Shown: positions 1 through 9,310, counted from the first letter of the stretch. The stretch is DNA of 40,470 nucleotides from a virus (IMGVR_UViG_3300025526_000061:1-40470); one strand, 5' to 3'. The notes: a model not told the origin generated them from the letters alone. Made by a program: numbers and translations.

Positions 1-3000
1 TCAGTGACTCACCACCACCGCCAGCCCCTTCAGCCCCGGCCGGTACGGCGTCTCATTCCGCCGCATCGTGACCCGGATCTGCCACTGCTGGAACGTCCCC
101 AGCACCGCCGTCCCCGGCGCCTTGGCCACCCAGCTGCCCCACACGCTCCCGTTGTGCGTCCGCACCTCAAACTCCCACGCCTGGGCCGCGTCGCCCTCCG
201 CGGCCGTGTAGGGCGGCATCAGCATCCCGATCCGCGGCGGGCCCAGGCTCACGATGCCCCACGCGTCCGCCTCGAGGCTGGGCGCCGTGAGGTCCAGGTC
301 CTCGATCGCCAGGTCCTCCGCGTCGTTGCACGTCCCCGGCCGGAACGTCAGCTCGCGGGCCTCGAGGGTGGTGAGGTCCACCTCGGGCCCCAGGTACACG
401 CCGTCGATCGACGCGTCCACCAGCCGCAGCCGTGAGTCCTCCCACACCAGGTTCGTGAGCGTGCCCTCGCTGTCCAGCGCGAACACCTTGGTCGCCTCCA
501 CCGTGTGCCCGACGTGAACCGCCGGCGACGCCAGCGTCACCACCGCGGCCGCCTTGCTCAATCTCCCCGTCGCGTTGATCGACCGCACCCAGAACGTGCA
601 GCTCCGCCCCGGCGGCAGCTCCAGCCCCGCGATCGACGTGACGCCCGCGGCGACGCGCGACACCACCAGGCAGTCCTCCGCCCCGCCATTGACCGTGCCC
701 ACCACGGTGCCCCCGAACAGCACCTGGTACCCCGCGGCGCCCGTCACGGCCGTCCAGCCCAGCGTGTACACGTTCCCCGACGTCTGCGTGAGGCTCGCAC
801 TCGCCGGCGCCGCCAGGGCGGGGTTGCTCAGCCCGAACGCGATCGCCACGATCGGCGCGTCATCGTCATCGGGGCTCATCGCCGCCCCGGCCGTGCTCAC
901 CGCGATCACCGTGAACTCGTACGCGCGGTCCAGGTCGAAGACGTCCACCACGGTGCCGCTCATCGACACCACCTGCTCCGCGTAGCGGATCCACCCCAGC
1001 GTCCCCGCCGGCCGCCAGTACACCTTGAACCACGCCGTGTTGAACCGGTCCCCCGCCGCCTGCGTCCACGCCAGGCTCACGCGCGTGTCGCCATCGACCA
1101 CCACCTCGGTCGCCGTGAGGTTCTCAACCGGCCCGGGCGCCGACGTCGGCGCGTCCAGGCTGCTGAAGTCCGGCAGCTGCACGTCGTAGTCCTCACGGTC
1201 GTAGATCTGCGGGTCATACTCAACCCCCGAGATCTCCCACCGCTGCCCGCCCGTGTCAACCGCCCGCACCGACGTGCACATGAACGGCTTGGCCACCTTG
1301 TCCTCGGCCCCCAGCGAGTACTCCGAGTACGTCCCCGGGGCCGCCGCCAGGGGCGTGTCCAGCGTCAACGCCTCGCCCGCGGTGTACGTCCCCGCCGGCA
1401 TGTCGATCGCCCGGTCCTCCACCAGCCCATCGGCGATGTGCACGAGCTTGACGAAGTAATCCACGCCATCCTCGAGCGTGACGCTGCGGTCCAGCACCAG
1501 GGCCGCCGACGTGCTCCCGCTCTCGATCCGCCCGCTCGCCAGCCCCCAGCCCGGCAGGCTCATCGCCACGTCCGCGCGGTCCCCCGGCTGCGTCGCCACC
1601 ACCGGGCGAGTGGTCTCAAACGTCACCGCCTTGGTCAGGAACCGCTCCCGCTTCAGCATGTACACCAGCTCATCGAACACCTGCTCGGGGTTCGTGACGC
1701 CCTCCATCCGCACCGACCGGTTGTTGACCTGCTCCGCGTCGTCCCCGCCCAGCCACAGCTCGCCCACCTGCGGCCACGTGATGGCGTCGCCGCGGCCCTG
1801 CGTCTCTTCGTTCTCAAACTGCACCGTCATCTGGTTGGCGCGGTTGATGCCCCCCGTGCCCAGCTCGTACGCCACCTCAAAGACCGCCACCCCGTCCTGG
1901 TCCACCGCGATCGACCCGTCCGTGAACACCTCCACCGGCGTCTCGCGGGCCTTGTCGATCACGAACCGGAACAAGGACCCCACCGTCAGCACGCTGAACC
2001 GCCCGCAGCGGCCGATGATGGCCAGCCACTCACTGAGCCGGCGCTCCTGCTCGAGCTTGAGGTTGCACGCGAACTTCCGCCGCGTGCCCCCGCTGGTAGT
2101 GCTCACCAGCGTGTCCGACTCTTCCAGGCATTCGAACATCGCCGCCAGGTCGATGTTGCTGAGCGAGTACCGCGCGCCCATGCCCCACACCGTGTTGGTG
2201 ATCACCTCCATCGCGATCTCTGCGGGCGCGTCGCTCCAGGCGCGCGTGAACACCGGGGCCGCCGGCGAGCTGGCCCGGTCCCACCGCAGCACCTTCAGCC
2301 CGCGGATCTTCGCCGCCGGCGTCGGCTCGGTGGTCACCTGCTCGCTGGCGGGGATGTACAGCCCCAGCAGGGCGAACCCCTCATAGTTGTTGTCGTCGTA
2401 GGTCACCTCGGCCACGGTGTCCCACAGCAGCCGGTCGGCGATCAGCAGGCTGTCCGCGTCCTCGCTCACCCGCTCGACCTGCACGTCCATCCGCGCGGCC
2501 ACCCCGCCGTTGAGGTCATCCAGCCGCAACGCGGAAATGAACTCGCTCTGCTGGGCCTTGGTGATGTCCACCACCCGCCACGCCGACCAGCTCCCGGCGC
2601 CGCTCCCGACGTCCGCCGTGCGCGTACGCGCCCGCCACTTGACCCGCTGCGATTCGACCTGGCCCCCGCCGCTGGTGGTGTACAACCCCCCGGGCAGCCG
2701 CACCCGCACCCGCACCGCGTTGACTTCGTTGAGCGTCGTGAACGTGAACGCCTCGCTGCTCGCGTCGGTGCCCGTCCGCTCCGCCCCGTCCGTGTTCACG
2801 AGCTCGACCCCGCCGACGCCCACCTCCCGCAGCACCTCGACGTCCTCGAACCCCGGGATCACCGCCTGGCCGGCCCCGCCCATGCGTCCCCACGCCCGCA
2901 CGCCCGCGTACCCGTTGATCTGCTGATCGTTGAGGAAGACGTCCTCGAGGTCCTCCGCCGCGACGTCGTCAAAGTCCGCGCTCTGGTTGCCGATCGCGTC

Positions 3001-3576
3001 GATCGTCCCGGGCCCGTAGCAGATCAGCAGCCGCAGCGCGCTGTCCAGGTCCCCCGTTTCGTTTTCCACCGGGATCCTCGACACGATGTGCCCGCCGTCC
3101 CGCTGGGTCTCGCCGAAGCGCGGCGGGATCACCGCACCCGCGAACCCGCCCCGCGCGACCCTCGAGTACCCGAACCGCTTCTCCTCGGGCGTGTCCTGGC
3201 TGTGCGCGCTGGGTAGCCCGATGCTGCTGATCATCAGCGCCGACGCGGCCGCCGACGCCACCGCGATGGCGATCATGATCCACGTGGCCGTCGTGATCTC
3301 GCCCATCCTGGGCGCGAGCTGCAGCTCCGCCCCATCCTTCAGCTCATCGAACTCACGCCCCGCCGGCACCGGGTGCCCATCCAGCACCATCATCAGCTGG
3401 TTGACGGCGTGCTCCGCGCGGCCAGCATCCTTGAACCACGCGTGGGCCGCGGCCGCGGCGATCGACGTCCCCTTCAGGAAGTCGTGGTGCTGCACCGTCC
3501 GCCCCGACTTGGTCAGCAGGTCCTCATAGCGGATCACCCGCACGTTCATCAGCCCCGGGTCGATCGCGTGCGTCAT
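1..3576 (-). CDS. Tail tip / host-specificity protein (gpJ-like, with gpI-like N-terminus)
   Basis: Predicted 1191-aa central tail-tip protein, which should contact the host surface and nucleate tail assembly. Residues 1-95 look like the beta-grasp part of lambda gpI, followed by a strongly hydrophobic segment at about 98-120; the remainder resembles the gpJ family. Two fibronectin-III-like domains lie past the middle, the first starting near APGPVENLTATEV and the second near NPALAAPASASL. The ATG at 3576 gives an ATGA overlap with the upstream peptidase gene; a longer reading to 3615 would run back through that gene and is rejected. The stop codon is the first three bases of the window. Gene order (L-like, NlpC, this gene) matches lambda L-K-I-J. 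Family-level call is firm; the I/J fusion is inferred from length and order. Confidence 0.82.
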   Translation of the reverse strand: MTHAIDPGLMNVRVIRYEDLLTKSGRTVQHHDFLKGTSIAAAAAHAWFKDAGRAEHAVNQLMMVLDGHPVPAGREFDELKDGAELQLAPRMGEITTATWIMIAIAVASAAASALMISSIGLPSAHSQDTPEEKRFGYSRVARGGFAGAVIPPRFGETQRDGGHIVSRIPVENETGDLDSALRLLICYGPGTIDAIGNQSADFDDVAAEDLEDVFLNDQQINGYAGVRAWGRMGGAGQAVIPGFEDVEVLREVGVGGVELVNTDGAERTGTDASSEAFTFTTLNEVNAVRVRVRLPGGLYTTSGGGQVESQRVKWRARTRTADVGSGAGSWSAWRVVDITKAQQSEFISALRLDDLNGGVAARMDVQVERVSEDADSLLIADRLLWDTVAEVTYDDNNYEGFALLGLYIPASEQVTTEPTPAAKIRGLKVLRWDRASSPAAPVFTRAWSDAPAEIAMEVITNTVWGMGARYSLSNIDLAAMFECLEESDTLVSTTSGGTRRKFACNLKLEQERRLSEWLAIIGRCGRFSVLTVGSLFRFVIDKARETPVEVFTDGSIAVDQDGVAVFEVAYELGTGGINRANQMTVQFENEETQGRGDAITWPQVGELWLGGDDAEQVNNRSVRMEGVTNPEQVFDELVYMLKRERFLTKAVTFETTRPVVATQPGDRADVAMSLPGWGLASGRIESGSTSAALVLDRSVTLEDGVDYFVKLVHIADGLVEDRAIDMPAGTYTAGEALTLDTPLAAAPGTYSEYSLGAEDKVAKPFMCTSVRAVDTGGQRWEISGVEYDPQIYDREDYDVQLPDFSSLDAPTSAPGPVENLTATEVVVDGDTRVSLAWTQAAGDRFNTAWFKVYWRPAGTLGWIRYAEQVVSMSGTVVDVFDLDRAYEFTVIAVSTAGAAMSPDDDDAPIVAIAFGLSNPALAAPASASLTQTSGNVYTLGWTAVTGAAGYQVLFGGTVVGTVNGGAEDCLVVSRVAAGVTSIAGLELPPGRSCTFWVRSINATGRLSKAAAVVTLASPAVHVGHTVEATKVFALDSEGTLTNLVWEDSRLRLVDASIDGVYLGPEVDLTTLEARELTFRPGTCNDAEDLAIEDLDLTAPSLEADAWGIVSLGPPRIGMLMPPYTAAEGDAAQAWEFEVRTHNGSVWGSWVAKAPGTAVLGTFQQWQIRVTMRRNETPYRPGLKGLAVVVSH

Positions 3577-3962
3577 TGAACCTCCACCGCCGTCCGTACA
3601 AACCGCGCCACCCACAGCACCCTCTCGCCGGCGATAAAGGGCCCCACCGGATCCACCCGCACACCCGCGTCCCGCACACAGTGCATGAACCGGTACCCGT
3701 CGATCATCACGCCCACGTGCTGGCTGCCGTCGTCATTGAGCATCACCAGCACGTCCCCGCGGGCCACCCGTTCCTTCGCCAGCCGCCGCTGCCACCTGGT
3801 CCCCTCGCCGGCGAGCGCGTCCGCCTGGTGCTCCGGGATCTCGATATCCATCCGCGCCAGCACCTCCCGCGCGCAGTGGTAGCAGTTGAAGTCGGGCGCC
3901 CACGGCCGCCCCACCAGGTCCGTCATCAGCATCCGGTCAGCCGTGGGGGCGGGGGTCGTCAC
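3573..3962 (-). CDS. NlpC/P60-type cysteine peptidase of the tail tip (gpK-like)
   Basis: 129-aa protein of the phage NlpC/P60 family, which cleaves peptidoglycan stem peptides and is carried at the tail tip. With the GTG start at 3962 the likely nucleophile is Cys27 (context NCYHCAREVL), the general base His82 in QHVGVMID, and a third polar residue His94 (RFMHC). The GTG overlaps the upstream TGA as GTGA; an internal ATG at 3932 is a possible alternative start. The stop overlaps the next ATG by 4 bp. Placement directly before the gpJ-like gene matches lambda gene K. It lacks the extra MPN-type domain of full-length gpK. This is the only peptidoglycan hydrolase I can recognise in the window. 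Confidence 0.8.
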   Translation of the reverse strand: MTTPAPTADRMLMTDLVGRPWAPDFNCYHCAREVLARMDIEIPEHQADALAGEGTRWQRRLAKERVARGDVLVMLNDDGSQHVGVMIDGYRFMHCVRDAGVRVDPVGPFIAGERVLWVARFVRTAVEVQ

Positions 3963-4450
3963 GAGTTGATCCCCCCCTGCGGCAGCAGCTGGGGGAAGTT
4001 CACCCGGTTGTAGCGCAGGCTGGGCACCTGCTGATTCTCGGCCGCGTGCCCGCACGTCACCTGCACCGCCGGCTCGCGTGCCAGGGCCTTGAGGGCGGTG
4101 TGCTGCCAGCTCAGGATGGCCGAGAGGTCCTGCCCTTCGATGCACAGCCAGCACGTGATCGTCTGCCCCAGGATCTCTTTCTCTTCCAGCAGCTGCATCG
4201 GGATCCGCGACACGTTGGGCACCGCCAGCGTCAGCTGCCCCAGCGTGCCCTCGCTGTCCTCGTCCGGCACCTGGATCTCGATCGAGGAGGCCAGCCACAG
4301 CTTGTTGCTGGCCCGCTGGTGCCGCATCGACCGCACCAGGCGGTACTCGCCCCCGCTTCGCCGCGGGATCAGCACGTACAGCAGCCACGCCTTGTCGCTC
4401 ATCAGCGCGAAGCGGGCCACCTGCAACGGGTTGCTGAAGTCCCTCGCCAC
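3959..4450 (-). CDS. Minor tail protein, probable gpL/DUF1833-like
   Basis: 163-aa protein that starts with GTG at 4450, immediately after the TAA of the preceding gene with no intergenic base. The middle section (LTLAVPNVSRIPMQLLEE) resembles the region in DUF1833 and gpL-type tail-tip proteins where a series of beta strands ends in an N-x-x-R segment. Two cysteines in TITCWLC and one in VTCGH could bind metal (lambda gpL carries an iron-sulfur cluster), but the spacing is not diagnostic. Its position before the NlpC gene is what lambda gene L would occupy. The function is therefore inferred mainly from synteny. Confidence 0.55.
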   Translation of the reverse strand: MARDFSNPLQVARFALMSDKAWLLYVLIPRRSGGEYRLVRSMRHQRASNKLWLASSIEIQVPDEDSEGTLGQLTLAVPNVSRIPMQLLEEKEILGQTITCWLCIEGQDLSAILSWQHTALKALAREPAVQVTCGHAAENQQVPSLRYNRVNFPQLLPQGGINS

Positions 4451-5416
4451 TTACGTCCCCTCGCCAAAGAACGCCATCGCCTGGATCGACCCCTCGTCCG
4501 TGTCGCCGGCGTTCCTGACCCAGTAGAAGTCCCCGCTGGCCGTCTCCACAAACCGGAGGTAGAACCCCAGGTTGCTGTCGGGCCCCGTGGTCGAGTACTT
4601 CCACTCGACGATGATGTCCAGCGTCAGCCCGCCCACCAGCGGGTTGATGGTGGCCACCACCACGCTCGCGTCCGTGCCGGTGTCGCCGCCCGTCGCGTCC
4701 GCGTTCCACCGCCGCACCACGTACTCATCCTCGTCAAAGTCCGGGTACGCCACCCCGCCGCCGCCCTGCTTGATCAGCTGCCCGGTGATCCGCAGCACCA
4801 GCTCGCGCGGCACGCGGCCGACGTCGGTGTACGTGCCCGGCTGGCTCGCGAAGTCCTGCGTCACCACCGGCTTCCCGTTGCCCAGGGCGTCCCGGTTGTT
4901 CTGGGTCCAGTGCATCGCCGCGAAGGGCGGGATCAGGTCTTCGATCTGCCCCAGCGGCACCAGGTCATCGGGGTCCGTCGCCGTCCCTGAGTTGATCGCC
5001 TTGAAGCCGCCCAGGTCCAGGTCCCCGGTCATGGCGTTGTCGCCGCCCACCAGCATCACCTGCTCAAACCGCACGCTGTCCCCGTTGGCCGTGCCCGCCG
5101 CCAGCCCCGTCAGCTTGAACCCGCCCATCGGCTGATTGGCCGAGAACGCAACCGTGCCCGCCGCATTGATCTGCGCCTGTGCCGGGTCGCTGTACAGCGT
5201 CCAGTCGCTCCCGTTCCACCGCACCATCGCCTCGGTCAGCACCGTCCCGACGTCGGTGAGGATGGTGCCGTCGGTGCAGCACCACAAGAGCCCCACCGGG
5301 AGGTCCGTGGGCTCATCGCCGCCACGCTCAAAGGACCGGATCGCGGCGTCCTGAAGGTCGTGCAGCTCCTGCATCTCCGACAGGTTCGCCCCCAGGTCCA
5401 TCGGCTCGTAAATCAT
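4451..5416 (-). CDS. Tail fibre-like structural protein
   Basis: 321-aa protein. Two copies of a phage fibre shaft repeat are visible, at about residues 94-120 (NQPMGGFKLTGLAAG) and 126-157 (NAMTGDLDLGGFKAINSG); each has the pattern of an N-x-P/A-M start, a GG-F-K turn, and a V/L-x-x-x-Q end, as in short tail fibres and collar-type fibres. The C-terminal 150 residues are beta-rich and may form a knob or receptor-binding head. It lies between distal tail genes and tail-tip genes, as expected for a side or tip fibre. No chaperone or collar domain can be recognised. Confidence 0.6.
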   Translation of the reverse strand: MIYEPMDLGANLSEMQELHDLQDAAIRSFERGGDEPTDLPVGLLWCCTDGTILTDVGTVLTEAMVRWNGSDWTLYSDPAQAQINAAGTVAFSANQPMGGFKLTGLAAGTANGDSVRFEQVMLVGGDNAMTGDLDLGGFKAINSGTATDPDDLVPLGQIEDLIPPFAAMHWTQNNRDALGNGKPVVTQDFASQPGTYTDVGRVPRELVLRITGQLIKQGGGGVAYPDFDEDEYVVRRWNADATGGDTGTDASVVVATINPLVGGLTLDIIVEWKYSTTGPDSNLGFYLRFVETASGDFYWVRNAGDTDEGSIQAMAFFGEGT

Positions 5417-5442
5417 CGCGCGTTCCTCTCTGCCTGCCTCGT

Positions 5443-5946
5443 CTACCGGCTCTGGATCAGCTGCTCAACCTCCGCCTCCGCCACGTCAAACACCGGCCCG
5501 CCCGCCGCGGCCCTGAACACCTCCGCGGGGTCGCTCACAAACCGCACCACCACCGTGGTCCGCGTCCCCTCACCATCCACCTCGAGTTCCCACCCTCGCA
5601 GCGTCCCGTTCACGTCTTCGCGGGCCCAGCTCCGCAGCTCCGCCCGCTCCTCGCCCGTCAGCCCCGTCCACTTCACCCGCCACCGCGGCCGTGCCGTGCC
5701 CGCCACGTCCGCCGGCGACGTCGTGCGGTGCCCGCTGCGGCTCCACACCGCGCGGATGGGGTAGGGCACCGTCATCGCCCCCACAAAGTCCGGCGCCTTG
5801 GGCGGCGCCCCCGCGTTCAGCGGCTCGCTCACCGGCCCCAGCATGTGCAGCAGGTTGCTGGGCCGGATCGCCAGCTCCTGCGCGGGCAACGCCCACGCAT
5901 GGAACCCCACCGCCGGCAGCGTCACACCATGCACAGGCGACGTCAT
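5443..5946 (-). CDS. Distal tail protein candidate (minor tail, gpM position)
   Basis: 167-aa protein starting at an ATG that overlaps the tape-measure stop by 4 bp (ATGA). The central stretch contains RWRVKWTGLTGEERAEL followed by a Gly-rich turn and beta strands. An R-x-R/W-x-x-x-W then L-x-x-x-E-R-x-x-L pattern is common in distal-tail proteins that cap the tube below the tape measure. The same spot in lambda holds gpM. No catalytic motif is seen. The protein from 10733 to 11317 has a loosely similar segment (TLRNATGEEVERVRQ then a beta end), so both may share the tube-protein fold. Confidence 0.45.
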   Translation of the reverse strand: MTSPVHGVTLPAVGFHAWALPAQELAIRPSNLLHMLGPVSEPLNAGAPPKAPDFVGAMTVPYPIRAVWSRSGHRTTSPADVAGTARPRWRVKWTGLTGEERAELRSWAREDVNGTLRGWELEVDGEGTRTTVVVRFVSDPAEVFRAAAGGPVFDVAEAEVEQLIQSR

Positions 5947-8486
5947 GACCGCACCCCGATCGCCGCGCCCATCTGCCGGGCCTTGCTCGGGTTGGTCTGC
6001 ATCACCGCGATCACCGCCTCCGCCACCTGCCGCGCGGTGCTCTGCCCGATGCTGTCGGCATCCTTCCGGCCACGCTCACCACCGCCCATGACGTTCACCG
6101 TGGTGTTCACCGTCAGTGTGATCCCGCCACCGCCCCGCGCGGCGTAGTCCGGCACCAGCCGCCCGCCGTTGTTGCTGTACGCCCACGCCTCCGGCGACGT
6201 CGCGCGGCTGCCCCGCTCATTGACCATCCGCTCCCCCGGCGTCGCGAGCACCGGCACCGAGTCGCGGTGGTTCCGCGGCCCCGGCACCAGGCTCCCCATG
6301 TTGAACCGGTGGAAGTCCGTCATCGGGATCCGCACGATCGGCCCGCCCATGTTGCGGGTGAGCATCGACTGGTACCCCGCGCTGATGCCGGGCCCAAAGA
6401 TCCCCCCGCCCATGCCCGCCGCGCTGGCCCTGGCGGCGTTGCTCGCCCCCGACACGCCCGCCACCTGCCCGGCCGACGGCCCGCTGAACGCCCCCGCAAT
6501 CCCGCTGATGGCGCGCAGGATCAGGAACTGCATGATCAGCTGCGACACCTGCCGCAGCGTGCTCGACAGGAACTCACTGAACGCCGCCTTGAGGCTCTTG
6601 GCGCCACTCACGACATCCACCATCGCCCCCGCCAGCCCGCTGCTGATGGTCTGCGACAGCCCCAGCACCGCGTCCTTGGCGAACCCCACCACGTCGTTGG
6701 CCTTCTCCCGGATCTCGTCCAGCGCGTCCACCGCCCCCTGGCGAAGATCCGCGAAGCTGATGGCGTTCATCTTCTCGGGGATCTCCCCCAGCACCTCGCC
6801 GTAGCTCTCCATCGCGTACTTCGCTTCCAGCGTCGAGATCCTCGTCTTCTCCATCGCTGCACTGATCCCCAGCAGCCCGTCGATCTCCCCCGCCGCCGCC
6901 ACCAGCGCGGGCCGCAGGTCCTCGAGGGCTTTCTTCGCCGCCGCCAACGCCGCCGAGTCCCCCTTGAACGCCTCCTCCACCGCCTCGTCGATCATGCTAA
7001 AGCTGAGCGAATCCAGCGACTCCTGCACCGACGCCTGGGTCGCGACCGCCACGTTGGTCAGCGCCTGCGTCATCCCCGCCGCGGTGTCCAGGGCCTGCTG
7101 ACGGGCCGCCTCCAGCCCCGTGAGCTTGATGGGCTTCATCGCCTCCGCGCGGACCATCACGATCTTCTCGCGCAGCTCCTCCATCGCCAGTTCCTGCGTG
7201 CGGATCTCCTGCCCGATGACGTTGTGCGCGATGCTGAACTTGGTCGTCCCCGACAACATCGTCCTCATCTGGGTCGCGTGCCCCTCCGCCGCCTTCAGCC
7301 GCGTCTCCAGCGCGTGCAGCTCCTCCCCGGCCTTGGCCGTCTCGGCCAGCTTCACCCCCAGCGTGATCGTGCGGTGCAGGTTCGCCGCCGTGCTGACGAT
7401 GCTGTTCATCTCCTTCAGGACGTCCACGCCCGCCTCGTGCAGCGGCTTCACCCACACCTGCACCAGCGTCGCCTTCATCAGGGGCGCCACAAACCCCACC
7501 AGGAAGCTCATCAGGTCCAGCATCGACGCCGCCAGCACCTTGCCCAGCCCCTTGACCGACGTCACCAGCACGTTCTGCACCGAGTCCATGACGCCCGTCA
7601 GCCGGGCCCGCTGCGCGTCATCCAGCGTCCCCGTGAGCGACGCCTGAATCACCGTCCGCACATTGCCCAGCAGCTCCGGCAATGCCGCGATGAAGCCCGC
7701 CAGCTCATCGTTGATGGCCGCCAGGTCATCGCCGACGGTCGCGATCACCTTGGACTTGAGCCCCAGCCACGCCTCGCTGATGTGGTCCAGGCTGTCGTTG
7801 TACCGCTGGGCCGTCGCGATCATCTCGGGCGTGAAGACCACCCCCAGCCGCTCGGCCTGCTCCCCGTACATCCGCAGCTTGGTGGTGCCCTCGTTCAGGA
7901 ACCGCACGAAGAGGTCCCCGCTCTGCCCAAAGACTTTGGTCAGGTACTCGATCCGCTCGGCCGGGTCCTTCCGCGCGATGGCGTCCAGCAGGTCCGGCAG
8001 CAGCTCGCTCATCGACCGCACGTTCCCGTTGGCGTCCCGCAGCGGCACGTTCAGCCGCCGCAGCTGCTCGGCCGCCTTGCCGCCCCCGCTGTTGACGAAG
8101 ATGCTGATGTTCTTCCAGGCGGTCGTCATCCCGCTGATCATGCTCTGGAAGTCAACGTCGGCGAGCTTGGCCTGGTACCGCCACCGGCTCATCTCTTCCA
8201 CGGGCATCTGAAACTTGGCCGACGCCAGCCCGATGTCCTCCATCGTCTTGGCCGTCTCATTGAACTCGGTCCGCAGCCTGTTGACGGCCAGCCCCGCCAC
8301 CAGCGCCTTCACCGCGTTCGCGACGCTGAAGATCGACCCGCTGCTCTTCTTGGCCGCGCGGTCCACCTTGTCCGCCGTCGCGATGCTCACGCTGCCGATG
8401 TTGACCGTCTGGGCCGCGATGTTCCGCAAGGGCCCCGTGGCCTGGTCCACCGCCGACACGATGATGGAGAGCTGTTTCCCGGCCAT
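5943..8486 (-). CDS. Tail tape measure protein
   Basis: 847-aa protein that fixes tail length and is expected to be ejected into the cell envelope. It has long Ala/Leu/Glu-rich helical stretches and several hydrophobic segments (near FSVANAVKALVAGLAV, LDLMSFLVGFVAPLM and LIMQFLILRAISGIAG). The C-terminal part has the typical Gly-rich tape-measure ending with DSVPVLATPGERMVNE. Using the usual rule of about 0.15 nm per residue, the tail would be around 125 nm, which is an inference. It follows the G/GT-type chaperone genes directly, as in lambda. No lysozyme or peptidase insert is seen. Confidence 0.9.
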   Translation of the reverse strand: MAGKQLSIIVSAVDQATGPLRNIAAQTVNIGSVSIATADKVDRAAKKSSGSIFSVANAVKALVAGLAVNRLRTEFNETAKTMEDIGLASAKFQMPVEEMSRWRYQAKLADVDFQSMISGMTTAWKNISIFVNSGGGKAAEQLRRLNVPLRDANGNVRSMSELLPDLLDAIARKDPAERIEYLTKVFGQSGDLFVRFLNEGTTKLRMYGEQAERLGVVFTPEMIATAQRYNDSLDHISEAWLGLKSKVIATVGDDLAAINDELAGFIAALPELLGNVRTVIQASLTGTLDDAQRARLTGVMDSVQNVLVTSVKGLGKVLAASMLDLMSFLVGFVAPLMKATLVQVWVKPLHEAGVDVLKEMNSIVSTAANLHRTITLGVKLAETAKAGEELHALETRLKAAEGHATQMRTMLSGTTKFSIAHNVIGQEIRTQELAMEELREKIVMVRAEAMKPIKLTGLEAARQQALDTAAGMTQALTNVAVATQASVQESLDSLSFSMIDEAVEEAFKGDSAALAAAKKALEDLRPALVAAAGEIDGLLGISAAMEKTRISTLEAKYAMESYGEVLGEIPEKMNAISFADLRQGAVDALDEIREKANDVVGFAKDAVLGLSQTISSGLAGAMVDVVSGAKSLKAAFSEFLSSTLRQVSQLIMQFLILRAISGIAGAFSGPSAGQVAGVSGASNAARASAAGMGGGIFGPGISAGYQSMLTRNMGGPIVRIPMTDFHRFNMGSLVPGPRNHRDSVPVLATPGERMVNERGSRATSPEAWAYSNNGGRLVPDYAARGGGGITLTVNTTVNVMGGGERGRKDADSIGQSTARQVAEAVIAVMQTNPSKARQMGAAIGVRS

Positions 8487-8504
8487 CCCTGCCTCCCTCC
8501 GGCG

Positions 8505-8921
8505 TCACCGCTTCCGTGCGGCCGCCGCCATCGCCTCCCGCACACGCTCCGCCTGCTCGAGCCGGGCCAGCTCGCCCTCGAACACCGCCAGCCCATCGAT
8601 CAGCGCCTGGCTGGGCTCGCCGTAGACCTGCATCCACGCCAAGAGCCCATGCCGCTCAATGAACCCGCGGGCCTCAAGGAACTCCGCCAGCTCGCCCATC
8701 CACGCCGGCGGCTCGCCCGCCGCCAGCCCCGCGTCGATCGAGTCCACGAACCAGAACCGCGACACGAACCCCTGCCCGCCGCAGATCCCGCACTCGCGGT
8801 CCTGGTGCCCCCCGCACGCCGGGCACGGCTCCAGGTTCTCCGCCCTCGCCTCGGCCGCCGGCGTCGCCTGCACCGCCGCGCGGGCCCGGATGCCGTGCGC
8901 GTACGCCGCGGCCGCGATCAG
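8505..8921 (-). CDS. Tail assembly chaperone extension (gpT-like part of a GT fusion)
   Basis: Downstream frame of a probable programmed minus-1 frameshift. Read from CTG at 8921 it adds 138 residues to the 130 residues of the upstream gene, giving a 268-aa fusion (lambda gpG and gpGT are 140 and 279 aa). The frame stays open through the upstream stop and begins LIAAAAYAHGIRARAAV. It carries a four-cysteine zinc motif of DnaJ type (CPACG, then CGICGGQG) and then a helical, Glu/Ala-rich C-terminus ending just before the tape measure. A GTG at 8873 could act as an independent start, but it would discard the open N-terminal part. In lambda the T part binds the tape measure; the same role is inferred here. 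Confidence 0.72.
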   Translation of the reverse strand: MIAAAAYAHGIRARAAVQATPAAEARAENLEPCPACGGHQDRECGICGGQGFVSRFWFVDSIDAGLAAGEPPAWMGELAEFLEARGFIERHGLLAWMQVYGEPSQALIDGLAVFEGELARLEQAERVREAMAAAARKR

Positions 8922-9310
8922 TTTCCCCGCTGGGCCTCGGTGAGCGGCGTGCCCATGTACACGTACTTGAAGATCGCCGTCACGTCCTCGGTGGTGAGGG
9001 CGTCGTACACCGCCTCACTCGCGATCTTGGTTCCTGTCACCGCCACCGAGGGGCACGGCACCACGCCGAACTTCACGGGGTTGCCGTGCTCGTCCAGCAG
9101 CCCCTGCGCGTCGGTGATGCCCCACTGCACCACCCGCTGGGTCAGCTCCATCGTCGAGGACTGGTTGTTGAAGTCCCACTTGACGCTCGCCGCCAGGCGC
9201 GTCTGGTCGCTGGACTTCGCCTTCCGCAGCGTCAGCGTCGCCCCGTGCTCCGTCTTCATCACACCGCACGTCGCCGCCGTCTGCACCTGCCCGCCACTCG
9301 AATCACTCAT
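8918..9310 (-). CDS. Tail assembly chaperone, short form (gpG-like)
   Basis: 130-aa protein in the lambda gpG position between the tail tube and tape-measure genes. The ATG at 9310 is preceded by GGGAG seven bases upstream, so the longer reading from 9334 is not needed. The protein starts MSDSSGGQVQ and ends TEAQRGN, with its TGA stop at 8918-8920 placed directly after a GGGAAAC heptamer. The sequence is not close to named chaperones; the assignment rests on order, size and the slippery site. The short form would be the major product and the fusion the minor one. Confidence 0.65.
   Translation of the reverse strand: MSDSSGGQVQTAATCGVMKTEHGATLTLRKAKSSDQTRLAASVKWDFNNQSSTMELTQRVVQWGITDAQGLLDEHGNPVKFGVVPCPSVAVTGTKIASEAVYDALTTEDVTAIFKYVYMGTPLTEAQRGN
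8921..8927 (-). promoter_or_regulatory. Programmed minus-1 ribosomal frameshift site GGGAAAC
   Basis: In the gpG-like frame the last codons are CGG GGA AAC TGA. G GGA AAC fits the X XXY YYZ rule exactly; after a one-base slip back the codons are GGG and AAA and reading continues CTG ATC GCG into the open downstream frame. The lambda G/T site is GGGAAAG at the same place in the tail operon. The stop codon directly follows the heptamer, which would promote pausing. I did not identify a clear downstream pseudoknot by eye. Confidence 0.8.

Noticed and set aside
505-3216. Long plus-strand open frame (about 900 codons) opposite the tail-tip gene
   Set aside because: Arg/His/Pro-rich composition typical of the antisense of GC3-rich genes; no domain and no ribosome-binding site.
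8505-8873. Independent gene from GTG 8873
   Set aside because: The frame stays open and protein-like upstream to the slippery heptamer; frameshift fusion explains it better.
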